Assembly (NCBI GenBank): GCA_963693315.1
Contig: OY856188.1
Coordinates: 191,064,811-191,128,810 of the forward strand
Direction: 5' to 3'
Origin: Diogma glabrata
Lineage: Eukaryota; Arthropoda; Insecta; Diptera; Cylindrotomidae
Length of the DNA: 64,000 bases
Shown: positions 49,548 to 61,509 of the stretch, piece by piece
Layout: the number at the start of each line of letters is the position of its first letter
How positions within the stretch are numbered: the first letter of the stretch is position 1
Program-made: the position numbers and the translations under genes
The notes under the pieces: generated by a model
Seen by the model: only the letters and a program-made list of their open reading frames with translations
Told to the model about the DNA's origin: nothing
Database searches by the model: none

Positions 49548-52226
49548 CTAAGATTTTATGTCTTTGGCATGAAAGATGCCAAGTGTTCTTCCAGCTTCAT
49601 CAGCCACGTCGTATGCAACGTTGCCAACCGATCTAAGAATTTTTCCTTTAATAAATTTAGGGGACAACTTGGCTGAGAATCTTTTCGTAGCATCGCTTTG
49701 GGAAAAATTACGAACAAAAACTGTCTGCATTGGTTCCAGTTTTCGGACACGAGAGCGCAGATTATAACGAGCAGCGCTCTTATGATATGCTACTCTTAGA
49801 TTGCTTATAACTTTCTCTTGAAGCAAAGAAGAACGATCAGAAGAATATCGAATAAATGGATCAAACTGGAAATCAGGAACTGAACGAAGTAGCTTATATG
49901 TGGATCCATGTGATACTATGTGCTTACCAAAAACTAAAAAGTGGGGGGAAAATTTTGTAGAATCGTGTATCACATTACACAATGATGTTCTAATTTTGGG
50001 GAGGTGAAGATCCCAGCCTTGATGCGAATCTTTTAAAAAGGAACGAATCGCTGAGAGAATGGACCGATTTACTCGCTCTGATGCGTTGCATTGCGGCGAG
50101 TATATTGGGGTAAATGTATGATGTACGCCGTATTTTGCTAAAAATTCCTTAAACTTGTTAGATTTAAAAGAAGAGCCGTTATCCGAAACAAGATATTCGG
50201 GTACACCATACACACTAAAAACTCGATTTTCCAAAAATTTAATTGCAAGCTCAGCAGTTGACTTGCGAAGAGGTTCAATTAAAACGTATCGTGAAAAATG
50301 ATCGAGAACAATAAATATATACGAATTGCCACCTTTTGAGCGTGGGTATGGTCCAAGAAAATCTACGTACAGTTTTTGAAATGGGAGAAAAATATATGAT
50401 GGATCACCGGATGGGTGATGGATGGGTGGTCGTAGAGTGATATTATTGGCTTTACTACTCTTGCAGGAATCGCAGTTGGCAACATATTTTCTGACATCGT
50501 CTTGCATCTTAGACCAATAATACTGCCTTCTTAGGAATTCCAAAGTTTTGGTAGCTCCAGCATGGGCTGAATTGTGAGCTCGTTGGATGAGAGTAGTTTG
50601 AAGAGCTTTAGGAATGACAAGCTTCCATTGAGGGATGTCAGTCAACTCAGCGTCATTTGACAAAATGTTAATGTAAACTTTTCCATTGACAAGTTTCATA
50701 TTTAACACTTTGTCAGTTACGGAGCTAACTAAGGTCGAATAGTCATCATCATGAAAAGCCTTATCATCCAGGTCCACGTGCAATGGGGGAACATCTGTAT
50801 CGTCCAGAATTTTAACTTCAGCAACAGTTTGCTCTCCATACATACGCGAAAGTGCATCTGGAACATGATTTAGAGTACCCTTACGATACTCAATTTCAAA
50901 ATTAAACCCTTGGAGCTTTAAACTCCAACGCGCTAGTCTTCCAGTTAGATCTTTTTGGCCCATGAGCCATTTGAGACTACTATGGTCAGTAATTATCGTG
51001 AATGGTAAGCCTTCGATATATGCTCTAAATTTTTTTACACTTAAGACTGCAGCTAAACATTCGAGTTCAGACACACTGTAATTGCGTTGCGCAGCATTCA
51101 GCTTTTGACTCATGTATGCTATTGGTCTCTCAGTATTATCATCAGCTACCTGGAATAATACACTTCCTACACCCGTACTGCTGGCATCGCATTGTATGTA
51201 AAATCTTCGTTTAAAATCTGGATTGACAAGTACCGGTGCAGTAATCAATAGGTTCTTTAATTGATCGAATGAATTTTGAGTCTTTTCAGACCAGACAATT
51301 TTTTTGGACTTCTTCAAGAGCTCAGTGAGTGGTGCTGCTATGGTTGAATAGTTTGGGATGAATCTGCGGTACCAACCAGTTACACCAAGAAATCTTCGAA
51401 TTTGCCTTACGGTCTTAGGAGTTGGAAAACTAGCAATTGCTTTAACCTTATCACTGTTAACACGCAAACAACCGTTACCTACTATGAAACCTAGATACTC
51501 TATTTCTCGCAGGCAAAAGTGACTCTTTTCAATGTTGATGGTAAGTCCAGCTGCTTTAAGCCGACTTGCAACTTCAGTCAGCAATGCTATATGCTGTTCA
51601 AAAGTTGCAGAAGTTATCAATAAGTCGTCTAGGTAAACAAAGACACGGTCATGGAGTTGATGAGGGATTACTTTATGCATCAAACGGCATAGAGTTTGCG
51701 GAGCGTTGCATAACCCAAAAGGCATTACTGTAAACTGGTATAACGGACGTCCAGGGACCGTAAAAGCAGTTTTATCTCTCGATTTTGGTTCCAAAGGGAT
51801 TTGCCAAAATGCGTCTTTAAGATCTAAGCTGGATATATATGTAGTTTCACCAAGTCTGCTTAGTAAACCATCAATAATTGGTAAAGGGTAAGCATCTTTG
51901 TGAGTGACCGAATTTAAACGCCGTGCATCTAAACAAAGACGGGTTTTTCCATTTTTCTTTCTTACTAGTGCCATTGGTGAGCTCCATGCGCTGACGCTTT
52001 CTTCAATCACGCCAAGTTCCAACATGCGGTCAAGTTCAGCATACATTTCTACCTGAACTGCTGGAGAAACTGCGTAATATCGTTGCTTGATTGGTGTTGC
52101 CTTATCAACATCGATAGTATGCTCAACTAAATGTGTACGTACTAGCCCCAATTGATTGAATGAAGGTAAAGATTTCATAACCTCTGATATCTTAAGTTTC
52201 TGATAGGGGTCTAAATCATGTTTCAT
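49548..52226 (-). CDS. Gypsy-2 RT-RNase H-integrase
   Basis: 892 open codons. RT motifs are RKKNGKTRLCLDARRLN, SLDLKDAFWQIPLE, MPFGLCNAPQTL and YLDD (198-201). RNase H has QCDASSTGVGSVLF and TDHSSLKWLMGQ. Integrase has the zinc finger (AHAGATKTLEFLRRQYYW, CDSC), DFLGPYPRSKGGN (first Asp), LVSDNGSSF (second Asp) and the Glu in NASERVNRS. Ty3/gypsy family, distinct from Gypsy-1. The given ATG is internal; in the intact element this would be continuous with the protease region upstream, but a frameshift separates them. No chromodomain seen. Probably part of an inactive element, since Gag is missing. Confidence 0.85.
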   Translation of the reverse strand: MKHDLDPYQKLKISEVMKSLPSFNQLGLVRTHLVEHTIDVDKATPIKQRYYAVSPAVQVEMYAELDRMLELGVIEESVSAWSSPMALVRKKNGKTRLCLDARRLNSVTHKDAYPLPIIDGLLSRLGETTYISSLDLKDAFWQIPLEPKSRDKTAFTVPGRPLYQFTVMPFGLCNAPQTLCRLMHKVIPHQLHDRVFVYLDDLLITSATFEQHIALLTEVASRLKAAGLTINIEKSHFCLREIEYLGFIVGNGCLRVNSDKVKAIASFPTPKTVRQIRRFLGVTGWYRRFIPNYSTIAAPLTELLKKSKKIVWSEKTQNSFDQLKNLLITAPVLVNPDFKRRFYIQCDASSTGVGSVLFQVADDNTERPIAYMSQKLNAAQRNYSVSELECLAAVLSVKKFRAYIEGLPFTIITDHSSLKWLMGQKDLTGRLARWSLKLQGFNFEIEYRKGTLNHVPDALSRMYGEQTVAEVKILDDTDVPPLHVDLDDKAFHDDDYSTLVSSVTDKVLNMKLVNGKVYINILSNDAELTDIPQWKLVIPKALQTTLIQRAHNSAHAGATKTLEFLRRQYYWSKMQDDVRKYVANCDSCKSSKANNITLRPPIHHPSGDPSYIFLPFQKLYVDFLGPYPRSKGGNSYIFIVLDHFSRYVLIEPLRKSTAELAIKFLENRVFSVYGVPEYLVSDNGSSFKSNKFKEFLAKYGVHHTFTPIYSPQCNASERVNRSILSAIRSFLKDSHQGWDLHLPKIRTSLCNVIHDSTKFSPHFLVFGKHIVSHGSTYKLLRSVPDFQFDPFIRYSSDRSSLLQEKVISNLRVAYHKSAARYNLRSRVRKLEPMQTVFVRNFSQSDATKRFSAKLSPKFIKGKILRSVGNVAYDVADEAGRTLGIFHAKDIKS

Positions 52227-52228
52227 GT

Positions 52229-52600
52229 CATCCGTGGACAGCTCATCTATCGTTTGACTTGATCATTGCATAACATTGGTTTTAATCCAAATGCATTCCA
52301 GAAGTCGATACCTTAGTAAACTGTTTGTGTCAAAGAAGGAACGATATAAAATTTAATAGTTCGAATCTTATTTAGATAATGAACGCTGGCGAAAATATAA
52401 CCGAAAACTCTCTGTTTCTGACCACTGGCTGTGCAGATACTAGATGGGAAGGAATGAAATTCCACATGGGGATTTGTTAAAAATTTTTCGGATCCAGCTC
52501 CTAAAACACTTATTGAGGCTCCACAGTCACCTACGTGGTGACTCGAATTCATCTGAAACATGAAAAATGTGCATTGGAGTTTTTTTCTGAGAAACTTCAA
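52229..52600 (-). pseudogene. Gypsy-2 protease region
   Basis: Minus strand: HVGDCGASISVLG carries the retropepsin active-site region with DCGA in place of D[ST]GA. FYIVPSL follows, then a stop (TAA at 52315-52313), and in the same frame GIDFWNAFGLKPML, the usual end of the protease domain. A further stop and a frame change near 52255 separate it from the RT ORF. Not functional as it stands. Confidence 0.7.
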
Positions 52601-52672
52601 ACCATACCTTTGAATTGAAAAAATTCAAATTACTTCTTTACTTACTTGAGTTTAATTGATCTGAAAAATCCA
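52545..52672. repeat. Direct repeat X, first copy
   Basis: TTTCTGAGAAACTTCAAACC and ACCTTTGAATTGAAAAAATT recur in the same orientation at 53058-53178. This copy is in place within Gypsy-2 (upstream edge of the protease). Confidence 0.65.
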
Positions 52673-52867
52673 AAATTAATTTAAAATTCCCTTAATCTAG
52701 TCTCATGTTGATACATATAGGACTACAAATTGACCAAGTGTCAGCCATTGATTTCACATTGATTGGAAACAATCAATAATGACTATACAATCGTGACTTA
52801 GGATGTTAATTAGAATAGAAATGTTCCCCATTCTATGAATTCACACAAAGTATTGTCTAGAAATTTA

Positions 52868-53178
52868 ATGCAAAAAATCCCATATAATGTAAAAACATTT
52901 CCATAATATGGAGTCTAATGACAGTGGAAAAATTTAACTTAAGCAAAAATAAATAAGTGATGAAGAAGTTTCAACTTCGAAATTGTCATCGTCTCAACGG
53001 CGTAATCGATAGCGTGTCTGCCCAAGGATTCGAGCCGGGCACTGACGAGGAAGGTTCGAATTCAACCGAAACACGAAAAATGTGAATTGGAGTTTTTTCT
53101 GAGAAACTTCAAACCATACCTTTGAATTGAAAAAATTCCAATTACTTCTTTACTTACTTGAGTTTAATTTATCTAAAA
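52868..53178. repeat. Rearranged block: repeat Y joined to repeat X
   Basis: A second copy of Y (52868-53054) is joined to a second copy of X (53058-53178) at the shared bases TTCGAATTCA. The joint suggests a microhomology-mediated duplication or template switch inside the hAT-like element. Confidence 0.55.
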
Positions 53179-53471
53179 AATAATGAATTCATAAAAAAAT
53201 TCGAAAAACTTGTTATTTTTTGTAAGAAATTTGAACCCGAACCCAAACCCGAACCGAGCCTGAACCCACTAAATTTTAATGTATTGAACCCGAACCTGAA
53301 CCTGCACCCAAATTTTTTTGGGTTCGAAACACTGGTTGCATTTGATTCTATTTTTTGGTATTCTACCAATAATTCCTTCCAGGCTTTCAATTTAATGAAT
53401 TTATTTTTATAGTGTTCACTGCTTCTTTAGTGAGCAAACTCCGCCATTCTTTATTGTTTGGTATCGTCATT

Positions 53472-53814
53472 TTTTATTTTATCAGTTTTGCCTTTTAAAT
53501 TGAAATTTATTTTTGTCTGTAGAAACCACTTAGATAGGGAGTAAGACCTACTCAGACCGATGTCGATATTTTAATGGTTAAAGAAATTTATAATTAAAAA
53601 ACTAACTCAAAACTTCGTTATCAATTTTTGCAGTTATCGGTATATGTTTGAAATTTTCAGGTCTGCCACCAAAGAAAAAAGTAATGGAGTTTTTTGAAAC
53701 AAAATTATGGCTTTTTCGGCTTCAAGGGTTTCATAAAATGATTTTTCTGTTAGGCCCAAAAAAAATTAAAAAAGGTCAACAGATAAAATAAATATAAAAT
53801 ACAATAGATCACAA
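53472..53814. other. Spacer between opposed MADF-BESS copies
   Basis: No domain recognised. Contains a splice-acceptor-like TTTTTGCAG (about 53625) and short Lys-rich frames that may be 5' remnants of the plus-strand copy. Confidence 0.35.
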
Positions 53815-54300
53815 TACTTGGGATGTGGATTATTTGGACACTGTCCAAACTTCAAGTACAAATTTTGAAAGTGACGACGCTACCATATTTTCAGAAGGAT
53901 GGGCATGTAATTTCAGAAAATTAAATGTGCAGCCGCAAATGTTTGCAAAACAAAAATTGATGAAACATTATTACTAGGTCAATTAAATAATCTGTCTTTG
54001 TTAAGTTCTATATCCACACAAGAAACCACATTTAGTGGTTCATCAGCTAGGTCAGAAGCTTGTATATACTATCATCAACTCCTCTACAGTATTCAACAAA
54101 CACCAACTCCTCAATATTTTAGCCGTACTCATATGATGATTCGAATGCAGCAAAAGAATTACCAATCCAGATCATTGGTTCACCAGCTACATCGGAAACT
54201 CCATCTTCTGAAACACATCCTAGATTCTCAACTCCACTCAATTTCGAACATCAAATCCATACTGCAAGACAGCCACATTCGTTCATTTGTTCATCGGTAA
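53815..54300 (+). pseudogene. Second MADF-BESS copy (C-terminal half)
   Basis: Plus-strand DYLDTVQTSS and a BESS-like EGWACNFRKLNV, then a frameshift and a Ser/Thr-rich tail. It matches, inverted, the pieces at 45247-45600 and 36290-36524. Here GCCGTACTCATATGATGATT (about 54120-54140) is continuous: this is the empty target of the Gypsy-1 insertion in the other copy. Several frameshifts. It leads into Harbinger-1 terminal sequence (54305 onward). Confidence 0.7.
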
Positions 54301-54951
54301 TTCGGTAATCACCATTACAATTCGGTTATCACCATTAACGCAATTACGTTATCTTTTTTTTAATTTAAACAATCAAATAAACAAGTTTAATTTTAGTTTA
54401 TATAAAACAAAAAAAATCAACCAAGTTAATAAACACGTTGAATAATGTATAGTAAACATAAAATAACCACTCTGTAAAAAAAATTTTTTGATTGTTTATT
54501 AATGCCTCAATAAAATAATAATTGAATTGAATTGACTTGTGGTGAAACCATATATGTAAACTTCAAATCCTCCAAATTAATGGTTCGATTCAGTTTATGT
54601 TATGTTACTGTTACTGTTAAATAAAATTTCGACATAACATTTTTAACATAACATTAATGCCTAAATCGCTATTCAGTTTCTGTTAAGTTTCGCCACTTTT
54701 AAAAATATGAAGCGAATTCATTTTGACAATTGTTATGTTATTTAGTTAAAAGATATATTGTGATTGAGGTGAGTGAACCGTAATTTTTTGTATTTATTAT
54801 TACTTTATTTGCATTTATTAGATAAAATAAATTAATAATATAACTAATTATTTAGTTTTAGCATAAGATGCTAATTATTTTCAATTTTTTATTTCTATAG
54901 TGTAATTTTGTCGTGCAAATAAATTTTTTATAATACTGAGCATTATTTAAA

Positions 54952-55743
54952 ATGGAGGAGTTCCAAAGAATTAGAAAAGGTAAAACCAGTTCGGAACAAC
55001 AGAACATTTACATTGAATTTATGAAAGAAAATGTGAATTTTCGTTCAGGAACCCTTAATCCAACAATGGAAGACAACTATTTCGAGGAGAAGTGGTTGGA
55101 ATTGACTACAAAGTTAAATAGTTGCGGCTCTGGTGCGCTTTTTAATGCCGTTGAGTGGAAAAAGGTTAGATTATTTTTTAGTTAACTGTTATACATTTAA
55201 AAACCATATGTATAATTATATTTAATTTATAAACCATATATTTATTTGTGTTGCAGAGATTCACAGATTGGAAAAATACTTTGCGGTCAAAAGCCCGTAA
55301 AAGATTGGTGTACGAAAGGGGAACAGGAGGTGGTGGACCGTGCCCAGTAAAACTCTCGGACATCGAAGAAAGTGCACTGAGTATGTGGGGCAGAGTATGT
55401 ATAGATGGATCAAATTTGCTTACTGTTACTGGAGGGTTGCAACATGTATTTATATTGTTTAAAGTGTGTTGTTATATAAAAATTTAATTAAAATTGTTTT
55501 TTTTAGAATGCTCCGAGCATCAGTACTCCTAGTATAAAACCGGTTAAAGCGCCTAGCACAACAACAACGCCTAGAGGTTTGCAAAACAAAAAAAAATGCA
55601 CCTCGGTTGAATGTGGTAAAAATCAAAAACTGGCGAGAAAGTTAATAAAAATAAAAAATATAAAAATGAAATTTGAGATTGCCAAATACAGATATGAGCA
55701 TCCGGATTTTATTTTTGTTTCGACTTCTTCCGAATCTTCATAG
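54952..55743 (+). CDS. Harbinger-2 Myb/SANT-like DNA-binding protein
   Basis: Three exons, all in phase 0: 54952-55164, 55257-55445 and 55507-55740 with stop at 55741-55743, 212 residues in total. Introns start GTTAGA and GTATTT and end TTGCAG and TTTTAG. Exons 1-2 give EEFQRIRKGKTSSEQQNIYI, EEKWLELTTKLNSCG, EWKKRFTDWKNTLRSKARKR and GGGPCPVKLSDIEESALSMW, the zeste/Myb-SANT-like pattern of Harbinger partners that bind subterminal DNA and bring the nuclease in. Exon 3 is Pro/Thr then Lys-rich. No lesion seen. Confidence 0.8.
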
Positions 55744-55820
55744 AATTAAAATTACAAATTTTTAATTTTAATATTACAATTTTTATTATTATCAAACTTT
55801 AAAAACTGTTTATTTTGTTT

Positions 55821-57331
55821 TTATTTAACATTAGCCGTGCCTAAATCAAACAATCCTAATTGCAATAAATTCTGTGGAGGTTGTTCCATTTCTTCATTAT
55901 CTATTTCATACTCATCTAAAATACAATAAAAATAAATTCGATTGATTTTAACGCTATTACTTGGCGAAAGATGATATTTCTGGTTTGCATTCCGTTTTGA
56001 TTTACGATACATTAAATATTATAAATAATAAAATATATTTTCTCACCTTCATTATTACTATCACCATCATCATCGTCTAGCATGTCTGTGATTCTATTAT
56101 GCACTAGAATATTATGTAAAATAATGCACGAATAGATGATCAATCCAGCTTTAGCAGGATGATAATGAAGCACACGATGTTTAAATAATGCTCTAAATCT
56201 CGCCTTAAGGATACCATTTGTCCGTTCTATGACGTTTCTGGTTGTTTTGTGTTGAACGTTAAACAAGTACTCTGGTGAATTTAAAACTGGATTTCGAAAA
56301 AGAGTAAAAAGCCATGGCTCCAATCCATATCCACTATCGCCTATTAAATGTGTACCATGATCATGATTCTCCTCATAATTTTGCTTCAAGAAACTCCTTA
56401 TATCAGATACTTTTAAAATGGCTGAATCATGAACCGAGCTTGGATACCGAGCATCACAGGCAATGATATTACAATCTGAATCGCATATCTAAAAAATAAA
56501 CCAAATGATTTGCTGTGAAGCAATAACTGTATTTGCATAATTATACTCACCAACATTATATTAATAGAGTGATAGTTTTTTCTATTAATGTAAACTGCTG
56601 AAGGATGATTATTATCATTAGCGGGGGGACAGATAATAGAAACATGAGTCCCATCAATTGCACCGATAACTCCTCTGCACCCATATTTTAAGAAAAATCT
56701 AGAAAATAAAAATGATTATTAGGTATAGTATTATCTATTTTAAATGGCTTTGGAGTTTTGCCTTTCTTTTAATTTGGTGAAACCTTTATTGGTGGTTGGA
56801 AATATAACCTACTTGGGAAGAAGTTTCTCTACTAACAATTCACACACTTGTGATATAAATCTTGAAGCTGATGATTGACTCATTGCGCTCATGGAATTCG
56901 ATGCAATGGATTTTTGGTGTGATCCATATCCCAAGAAATGAAAGGTCATCAAACACTTTTAAAAAGTAAGATAAACACAATATTATATAGTTCCTAATGT
57001 ATTATAAATTTGGTAGCAATTTTACCTTTAAATAAAAAGGAATGGCATTTTCTCGTTGCGGAACCTCGACAAATGCTTCTATTTCATCAATTAAATCCTT
57101 CGCTATAACTTTTGGAAGCCTATATAATTTTTTTTTAAATATTTTCACTTATTAAAAATGGATTTGCTGTATCTCTTAAGTGTTTTAAAAACTTCTCATA
57201 GTATTTGTTAGCGTTTCCTCTACAAAATTAAATTATAACCTCAAAAAAAAATTGATTTTGTTATTAATACAAAATAAATACCTTCTGTTTTGATTCCCGA
57301 ACAAAAATACCATCACCATATCATCACTCAT
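55821..57331 (-). CDS. Harbinger-2 DDE nuclease (HARBI1-like), six exons
   Basis: Proposed exons: 57331-57282, 57219-57026, 56955-56813, about 56698-56554, about 56490-56047 and 55915-55821. Motifs: GYGSHQKSIASNSMSAMSQS (helix-turn-helix-like), GAIDGTH (first Asp), CDARYPSSVHDSAIL (second Asp), HLIGDSGYGLEPW, and NVIERTNGILKARFR (Glu), so the DDE triad is present. Exon 2 is one base out of frame at a run of nine A near 57130; apart from this the model is open. Ends with an acidic tail and LFDLGTANVK. Either the A-run indel is real and the gene is dead, or it is a sequence error. Confidence 0.75.
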
Positions 57332-57568
57332 TTTAAATAAAAATTTTGGACTGTTTTTTTATTGTTACCTAATTTTTTATTACAATAATGTTATTTAACA
57401 CATACTTTTTTCTCTCTGTTAAAATAACATAGATTTTGACAGTTCTTAACAGTAACAGACAACATCTGAATACCGAATTGTGCATTTATGTTATTTTAGC
57501 AGTAACAGAGCGAATTAACAGAAACAGAATGGAGCTGTAAATGTCAATTTCTATCAAACTCTTCCATA

Positions 57569-58232
57569 CACAGGGGTGCGTTTCGAAATTAACTATGGTT
57601 AACCGCGGTTAACCTTACTCTACCAAATGTCGTTCCATAATTAACCGCAAAATTAAAAATTTACTGGATGACAGATGTACTATCGTTCCAAAACTATAAA
57701 AATATGTTGTCAGAGTAAATTGTGACGTCACTACTTTAACTTTGTTACTCAAGTCTAGAGTAGAGTTTGTTGAGGTTCTAATGTCAAAACATATAAATAT
57801 TTAAAACGACATGTCAACCGATTTATAAAACACAATATAGTTTTTTATAATAAAAGAAAATTTTAATTGTTGTGGAAAAAAAAGTTAGAAATTATATTGT
57901 TTTGTGAATATATCGTACATTTAATTATTATTTACTAAGTATTTAATAATTTTTGGTGAAATGTGTTATTTTTATTATTTTTATTTGATACTTAAGACTG
58001 AAAAATAAATTATAGAAATAAAAAACATACACTAGTATTTTAGTTTTATTTATCGTAATTAGCATATTAGTTTTTATTAATTTTGAATTTTTAGTGGTCG
58101 TTTACAATTTAACTTTGACAGCTTTACTATGGTAATTTGAATTTAATATTTGACGTCACTATTTTGACTATGACATTAGTGACATTGTTACCTTATGGTT
58201 AACCGTGGTTAATTTCGAAACGCACCCCAGTG
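57569..58232. mobile_element. 664-bp TIR element, GGGGTGCGTTTCGAAATTAA ends
   Basis: Left CACAGGGGTGCGTTTCGAAA and right (complement) CACTGGGGTGCGTTTCGAAA, both leading into AACCxxGGTTAACC motifs (TATGGTTAACCGCGGTTAAC and GGTTAACCGTGGTTAA). Interior about 57840-58130 is very AT-rich and non-coding. No clear target duplication. It lies within Harbinger-1B. Confidence 0.75.
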
Positions 58233-58446
58233 GAACATGTTTACAAACCATTAGCTCCGCCTACTTAAAATCAAAGCGTTTTGATTTTACTAAAACCAAA
58301 TCGAAAAACGTCAAATTGGTTTGCAAACTTCACCATACACTATAAAACATTCTATAAACACAAACCAAGTTTTGAAACATGTTTCAAAGTGGATGGGCTG
58401 CATTACACTTTTTTTAGTAATACCAGTTTTGTCTGTTATAATGATT

Positions 58447-58983
58447 GGAAATTTTAATTGTTTCGCTCATTCTTGCAAGGTTTCAGAACCTTCTCTCCAC
58501 AGGAGTTGGAACAATACGTCCAACATCAGTTTAGACGTCTCCAACAAAAACAAACACCACCGACAAATCCACCGGTCGAGCCATCGCAACCAGCAGCGGA
58601 TGGGTCGATCAATCATGTTAATTTCAAAAATCCACAACCGCTATTCGACCAAATCCCGGTGCTGTGGTTCAGGCTGTTGGACTTACAGTTCCAAACTGCA
58701 AATATTCGGTCCGAAAAGACCAAGTATCACCATGCGATTAGCGCAATTGATTCGCTCCTGCTCGATCGGTTGACCCCTTTATTCTTTAACGAACTCAGTG
58801 AAACACAGTATACTTCTAGGCGAAAGCGACAAAGTTCGCATTCATAATCTGTTACACAAGATGACATTGGGTGACAAAAAGCCATCGCAGCTCCACGCCG
58901 AATTTAAAACAAATGGTGCTGATGTCGACGACATGTTCGTGCGACAATTATGGATGATCCGTTTACCGGAGGACATCCTATAA
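58447..58983 (+). pseudogene. Gypsy-type Gag relic
   Basis: The first frame (58458-58800) has QELEQYVQHQFRRLQQKQTP, a Pro-rich linker and LWFRLLDLQFQTANIRSEKT KYHH, the Gag matrix/capsid start. After a frameshift near 58800 the second frame has KHSILLGESDKVRIHNLL, LGDKKPSQLHAEF and FVRQLWMIRLPEDIL, then a stop. This is the same capsid layout as the relic at 13161-14222. No protease or RT follows. Confidence 0.7.
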
Positions 58984-61273
<2,290 letters not shown>

Positions 61274-61509
61274 TGTCCTTTGTGTTGGTTGAAATGCCTG
61301 CAAAAAAAAAATCCCAGCGGCAGGTATATCCGCTAGAAATAGGTAGATTTCGGGGTCAGACGGTTTTGTGTCCAAATAAAATTAGATAAGTCAGATATCT
61401 AATTTTATTTGGACACAAAACCGTCTGACCCCGAAATCTACCTATTTCTAGCGGATATACCTGCCACTGGGATTTTTTTTTTGCAGGCATTTCAACCAAC
61501 ACAAAGGAC
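61274..61509. repeat. Near-perfect 115-bp-arm hairpin, 7-base loop
   Basis: The left arm (61274-61388, starting GTCCTTTGTGTTGG) and right arm (61396-61509) are inverted copies, with one base change (CCCAGCGGCAGG against CCCAGTGGCAGG) and at most one indel. The loop is AGTCAGA. Arms are GC-richer than the flanks (GGTCAGACGGTTTTGTGTCC). The short ORF reading through it is a by-product. Confidence 0.85.

Larger units (their letters stand above)
47227..53334. mobile_element. hAT-like TIR element (6.1 kb) carrying a gypsy element
   Basis: Ends CAGGGTTTCGAACC and GGTTCGAAACACTG. The outside 8-mers GTTGCATC (47219-47226) and GTTGCATT (53335-53342) match at 7 of 8 bases; 8-bp duplications and CAGxG ends are hAT features. 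Disregarding the element and one 8-mer makes the MADF-BESS frame continuous. The subterminal regions carry alternating GAACCC/GAACCT repeats. No hAT transposase is visible, so it is non-autonomous. Its interior is mostly other elements (Gypsy-2 and duplicated blocks). Confidence 0.75.
36290..53471 (-). pseudogene. MADF-BESS gene (Harbinger-1 type), split by three insertions
   Basis: Read on the minus strand in pieces. 53471-53335 has a start and KAWKELLVEYQKIES. 47218-47110 has VEQLKKKINNIRICYRRERK, the MADF core. 45809-45247 has SLWYFDILNFLKDQ, a 66-bp GT-AG intron (45705-45640), then DQFLRRAVDYLDTVQTSS and a BESS-like helix (RKLNVEQQLFAKK). 36524-36290 is the C-terminal tail. MADF-BESS proteins bind DNA, and in PIF/Harbinger elements they accompany the nuclease. 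The intervening blocks are the hAT-like element, the CCCAGC element and Gypsy-1. A second, plus-strand copy at 53815-54300 shows the uninterrupted order. A frameshift lies near 53390. Confidence 0.7.
54581..57537. mobile_element. Harbinger-2, nearly complete (2,957 bp)
   Basis: TAA at 54578-54580 and 57538-57540 is the 3-bp target duplication. Imperfect terminal repeats are TGGTTCGATTCAGTTTATG (left) and, as complement at the right, CAGCTCCATTCTGTTTCTG. Two genes converge: a Myb/SANT-like DNA-binding gene on plus and a DDE nuclease on minus, each with GT-AG introns. This is the standard two-gene PIF/Harbinger layout. It lies in Harbinger-1B. Confidence 0.85.
54301..58402 (+). mobile_element. 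Harbinger-1B terminal region, interrupted twice
   Basis: 54305-54580 (TTCGGTTATCACCATTAACG, CAATTACGTTATC) matches 29585-29700 of Harbinger-1A, and 58230-58402 ends AGTGGATGGGCTGCA as at 29840. TTA follows at 58403. Between them sit Harbinger-2 (54581-57537) and a TIR element (57569-58232). Confidence 0.65.

Noticed and set aside
49548..53054. Full LTR pair for Gypsy-2 from the Y repeats
   Set aside because: The Y copies are only ~185 bp, lack clear TG/CA ends and a target duplication, and a TATA-like motif beside one copy points the wrong way.
53169..53390. Gly-Ser-Arg-Phe-rich minus-strand ORF as a gene of its own
   Set aside because: Only the first ~20 residues belong to the MADF-BESS gene; the rest is translation of the GAACCC-type subterminal repeat of the hAT-like element.
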